Source of the DNA: Delftia tsuruhatensis
GTDB taxonomy: Bacteria; Pseudomonadota; Gammaproteobacteria; Burkholderiales; Burkholderiaceae_C
Direction of reading: 5' to 3'
DNA: 64,000 nucleotides
Assembly: GCF_903815225.1 (NCBI RefSeq)
Contig: NZ_LR813084.1
Coordinates: forward strand, 1,716,501-1,780,500
Position 1 is the first letter of the stretch; the number at the start of each line of letters is the position of its first letter. The position numbers and the translations under genes are program-made. Shown here in pieces: positions 61,285 to 64,000 of this stretch. The notes beneath the pieces are model-generated. The model searched no databases. It had not been told where the DNA came from and worked only from the letters and a program-made list of their open reading frames with translations.

Positions 61285-63480
61285 ATGTCGAACCGCCCTG
61301 TGCACGGAGTTCTTCCGTCGCGTCCTTCCTCTCTTGCCGTTCTTGTCGCCGCCATTTGCGCGGCCGGCGCCGCATCGGCCCAAGCTCAAGCCCAGGCGCA
61401 AGGCCAGGCGCAAGGCCATGGTGCATCGGCCACCGAGCTGCGTGAAGTCGTGGTCTCCGCCTCGGGCTTCGAGCAGGACATCAAGGAGGCGCCGGCCTCC
61501 ATCACCGTCATCCCGCGCGAGGAACTGGCCAAGGGCCGCTTCGGCAGCCTGACCGACGCGCTCGAAAGCGTGGAGGGCATCGACGTGGGCGCTGCGGCCG
61601 GCAAGACCGGCGGCCTGAACATCAGCATGCGCGGCATGCCCAGCGACTACACCCTGGTGCTGATCGACGGCCGCCGCCAGAACGCGGCCGGCAATGTCAC
61701 GCCCAACGGTTTCGGCGAGACCCAGACCAGCTTCATGCCGCCCCTCGGCGCCATCGAGCGCATCGAGGTCATCCGCGGCCCCATGTCCACGCTCTACGGT
61801 TCGGACGCCATGGGTGGCGTGATCAACATCATCACGCGCAAGGTCGGCAAGACCTGGAGCGGCAGCGTCAGCGCCGACTACACGCTGCAGCAGGAGTCGG
61901 AGTTCGGCGACGTGAAGTCGGGCAAGTTCTACCTGAGCGGCCCGATCAAGGAGGAACTGCTGGGCCTGTCCGTGTGGGGCAGCATGCAGCGCCGCGGCGC
62001 CTCCGAGATCTTCATGCCCTCCGGAAACGGCCTGGTCCCGGTCACCATGGGCGGCAACCCCGTCAAGTCCGACGTGGACAGCCTGGGCATGCGCCTGGCG
62101 CTGACGCCCAACCGCTATCACGACATCACGCTGGACATCGATGCGGGCCGCCAGACCTATGACAACTCGCGCGGCCAGCTCGGTACGCTGGGCCTGCAGG
62201 GAGGCTACGGCCCCGAGCAGAAATACAACCGCGACCAGTTCACGCTGGCCCATACCGGCCGCTACGGCTTCGGAACCTGGGACACCAGCTTCATGGTCAA
62301 CCGCACCGAGACCCTGGGCCGCACCATCCCTCCGGGAACGCCGGGTGCGACGCCGGGCGCCGCGCGCACGCTGGAAGTGGAAAGCAAGGTGCTGGACAGC
62401 AAGCTCGTCCTGCCCTGGGGCAGCCACCTGACCACGCTGGGCGGCCAGTGGTGGGATGCCGAGATGAAGGACGGTGTGGCGCCGAGCAAGTTCGCCTTCA
62501 CGCAGAAGGCCCTGTTTGCCGAGGACGAATGGAGCCTGACCGATGCCTTCAAGCTCACGCTGGGCGCCCGCTACGACCGCCACAGCCTGTTCGGCGGCAA
62601 GCTCAGCCCGCGCATCTACGGCGTCTGGAACGCCGCGCCGCAGTGGACGGTCAAGGGCGGCATCAGCAACGGCTACAAGACGCCGCGCGTGGAGCAGCTG
62701 GCGCCCGGCATCAACGGCTTCGGCCAGCAGGGCCGTCTGCCGCTGGTGGGCAGCCCCAATCTCAAGCCCGAGACCAGTCGCACCACCGAGCTGGGCGTGT
62801 ACTTCGACAGCCCCACGGGCTTTGCGGCCAGCGCCACGGTGTTCAACAACGAGTTCAAGGACAAGATCACCAGCGGGCCTGGCCTGCTCAACTGCGACTT
62901 TGCTGCGGCCCCCAATCGCCCTGGCTGCGTGAGCTTCGGCACATGGCCCCTGGTGGATACCTTCGGCCAGTCCATCAACGTGGACGAGGCCGTCACGCGC
63001 GGCCTGGAGCTGAGCACGCGCGTGCCGCTGGCCCAGGGCTGGAACGCCACGGCCAACTACACCTTCACCAAGAGCGAGCAAAAGAGCGGCCCCAACCAGG
63101 GCCGCCCGCTGACCGACACGCCCAGGCACGCGCTCAACGCCCGCCTGAACTGGGCGCCCGGCGCCCAGTGGAACCTGTGGCTGCGCGCCGAGTATCGCAG
63201 CGAGCGTTTCCGCGATCCCGGCACCAGCGCCGGCTCCCAGGCGGCCAAGGCCGTGCTGGGTGACTTCAAGCCCTACACCCAGTTCCACCTGGGCGGCAGC
63301 TACCGCGTGAACAAGCAGTTCACCATCAACGCGGCCATCTACAACCTGTTCAACAAGGACTTCCTGGACTACCAGCCGTACACGGTGCCGGGCCAGCGCC
63401 CCACCGTGGAATGGCGCAACCGCTACGTCAACAACATGGAAGGCCGCCGTCTCTGGGTTTCGGCCAACTACGAGTTCTGA
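61285..63480 (+). CDS. TonB-dependent siderophore receptor (FepA-like)
   Basis: The 731-residue receptor has a signal peptide followed by an AQ/GQ repeat (residues about 32-46), a TonB box region (LREVVVSAS), a plug with IEVIRGPMSTLYGSDAMGGV and a barrel ending WVSANYEF. The plug sequence is close to FepA-type catecholate receptors and to the receptor at 30800-32791. It lies about 200 bases past the flavin-reductase gene under its own Fur box, so it is probably co-regulated with that unit. The ligand is not known. Confidence 0.92.
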   Translation: MSNRPVHGVLPSRPSSLAVLVAAICAAGAASAQAQAQAQGQAQGHGASATELREVVVSASGFEQDIKEAPASITVIPREELAKGRFGSLTDALESVEGIDVGAAAGKTGGLNISMRGMPSDYTLVLIDGRRQNAAGNVTPNGFGETQTSFMPPLGAIERIEVIRGPMSTLYGSDAMGGVINIITRKVGKTWSGSVSADYTLQQESEFGDVKSGKFYLSGPIKEELLGLSVWGSMQRRGASEIFMPSGNGLVPVTMGGNPVKSDVDSLGMRLALTPNRYHDITLDIDAGRQTYDNSRGQLGTLGLQGGYGPEQKYNRDQFTLAHTGRYGFGTWDTSFMVNRTETLGRTIPPGTPGATPGAARTLEVESKVLDSKLVLPWGSHLTTLGGQWWDAEMKDGVAPSKFAFTQKALFAEDEWSLTDAFKLTLGARYDRHSLFGGKLSPRIYGVWNAAPQWTVKGGISNGYKTPRVEQLAPGINGFGQQGRLPLVGSPNLKPETSRTTELGVYFDSPTGFAASATVFNNEFKDKITSGPGLLNCDFAAAPNRPGCVSFGTWPLVDTFGQSINVDEAVTRGLELSTRVPLAQGWNATANYTFTKSEQKSGPNQGRPLTDTPRHALNARLNWAPGAQWNLWLRAEYRSERFRDPGTSAGSQAAKAVLGDFKPYTQFHLGGSYRVNKQFTINAAIYNLFNKDFLDYQPYTVPGQRPTVEWRNRYVNNMEGRRLWVSANYEF

Positions 63481-64000
63481 GATGCAGGGCTGGTCTGTCC
63501 GCGTGACGGTGCCAGCCTGACCAGCACCTGCAGCGCACGGTTCAGCGGCGTGGCCACGCCCAGGGCCTCGCCGCGCCGCACCACGTAGCCGTTCAGGTGG
63601 TCGATTTCGCTGGGCTTGCCCAGCGCCAGGTCCTGGGCAGTGGACGAGAACTGGCCCGGCATGGTGGCCGGCAGGCCCCGCACGGCAGCGGGCACGTCGC
63701 CGGGCAGGGCCACGCCGTCGGCCCTTGCCACGGCCAGGCATTCGGCCACCACGTCGTCCACCACGTCCGCCACGCCGGGCGCCTGCACCAGCGGGCCGTA
63801 GGGCAGCTGGCACAGCGCCGACAGCGCGTTGTAGGCGCAGTTGATCACCAGCTTGGCCCACAGCGCGCCGCGTACATCGGGCGATACCTGCACGGCAATG
63901 CCCGCCGCGCCAAATTGCAGGGCCACCTGTTCGCTGAGTGCAGACGGCGCGATGACCAGCTCGCCACGCCCGAAGTGGCGCACATGGCCGGGACCGGCCA
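63468..64000 (-). CDS. panE: 2-dehydropantoate 2-reductase family protein, 5'-truncated by window edge
   Basis: The visible C-terminal 177 residues read through the right edge (AGPGHVRHFGRGELVIAPSA) and have LWAKLVINCAYNALSALCQL, then STAQDLALGKPSEIDHLNGY and EALGVATPLNRAL. These are the conserved catalytic-Lys and Glu/Asn region of ApbA/PanE. The NADPH-binding N-terminus lies outside the window. PanE proper reduces ketopantoate for pantothenate; this family has many paralogues, so the symbol is tentative. Its last 13 bases overlap the end of the convergent receptor gene. Confidence 0.85.
   Translation of the reverse strand, partial: AGPGHVRHFGRGELVIAPSALSEQVALQFGAAGIAVQVSPDVRGALWAKLVINCAYNALSALCQLPYGPLVQAPGVADVVDDVVAECLAVARADGVALPGDVPAAVRGLPATMPGQFSSTAQDLALGKPSEIDHLNGYVVRRGEALGVATPLNRALQVLVRLAPSRGQTSPASQNS

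Noticed and set aside
61177..63861. 894-codon minus-strand frame opposite the last TonB receptor
   Set aside because: It is a mirror frame of a receptor with clear plug and barrel motifs.
1..64000. tRNA, rRNA, CRISPR, insertion sequence or prophage genes
   Set aside because: I looked for conserved tRNA ends, regular spaced repeats, transposase or integrase motifs and att-like repeats and saw none; a tRNA or covariance-model scan would settle it.

Overview
The window is a dense, high-GC (by eye about two thirds G+C) bacterial chromosome segment with a core and accessory gene mix typical of Betaproteobacteria. The likely family is Comamonadaceae, with Delftia, Comamonas or Acidovorax as the closest relatives. 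This placement rests on protein recognition (parE, SLT, parC; paired ppsR/ppsA; two Bug solute receptors; AhpC/AhpF; many TonB receptors) and not on a database search. I saw no rRNA, tRNA, CRISPR array, phage or insertion sequence.

Layout. 1-2.5 kb (minus): 3'-truncated dapA, a small methyltransferase, a 48-residue membrane ORF and an MFS transporter. 2.7-7.9 kb (plus): topoisomerase IV genes parE and parC with a lytic transglycosylase between them. 8-15.6 kb: a chemoreceptor, a RidA-family protein, ComEC, and a circularly permuted ATP-grasp/alpha-E pair. 15.6-18.5 kb: ureidoglycolate lyase, an MFS transporter and a GntR/FadR-type regulator, with two copies of a 15-bp operator-like palindrome between the divergent genes. 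18.6-21.7 kb: bacterioferritin, ahpC and ahpF. 21.7-29.1 kb: a TetR regulator divergent from a hydantoinase/oxoprolinase operon (hyuA, hyuB) with its own ABC importer.

29-40.6 kb is the first iron region. It holds a catecholate-siderophore receptor, a Fes-type esterase with a signal peptide and a divergent AraC regulator (like the Bordetella bfe locus), then a heme operon: receptor, unknown 113-residue protein, HmuS, HmuT, HmuU and HmuV, the last five joined by ATGA overlaps. 40.6-52 kb: a DUF2798 membrane protein, a LysR regulator, PpsR/PpsA, a two-subunit sodium:solute symporter whose large subunit carries an EF-hand loop, a small hypothetical protein, an FKBP isomerase, an HxlR regulator and two tandem Bug receptors that share a 371-bp identical core.

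52-63.5 kb is the second iron region. A FecI/FecR/TonB-receptor set runs leftward. Diverging from it, under a Fur-box-like promoter region, are a PepSY-associated membrane protein, a DUF2271 protein, a DUF4198 protein, an ApbE flavin transferase and a membrane-anchored flavodoxin/ferredoxin-reductase-like protein, followed by another TonB receptor with the best Fur box in the window. The DUF2271 protein carries an ApbE-type target motif (DGVTSPT). I read this as a candidate transmembrane electron chain, from cytoplasmic NAD(P)H through flavins and the PepSY protein to a covalently flavinylated periplasmic protein, that could reduce ferric iron as it is imported. This is the most interesting system in the window. 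The window ends in a 5'-truncated ketopantoate reductase gene.
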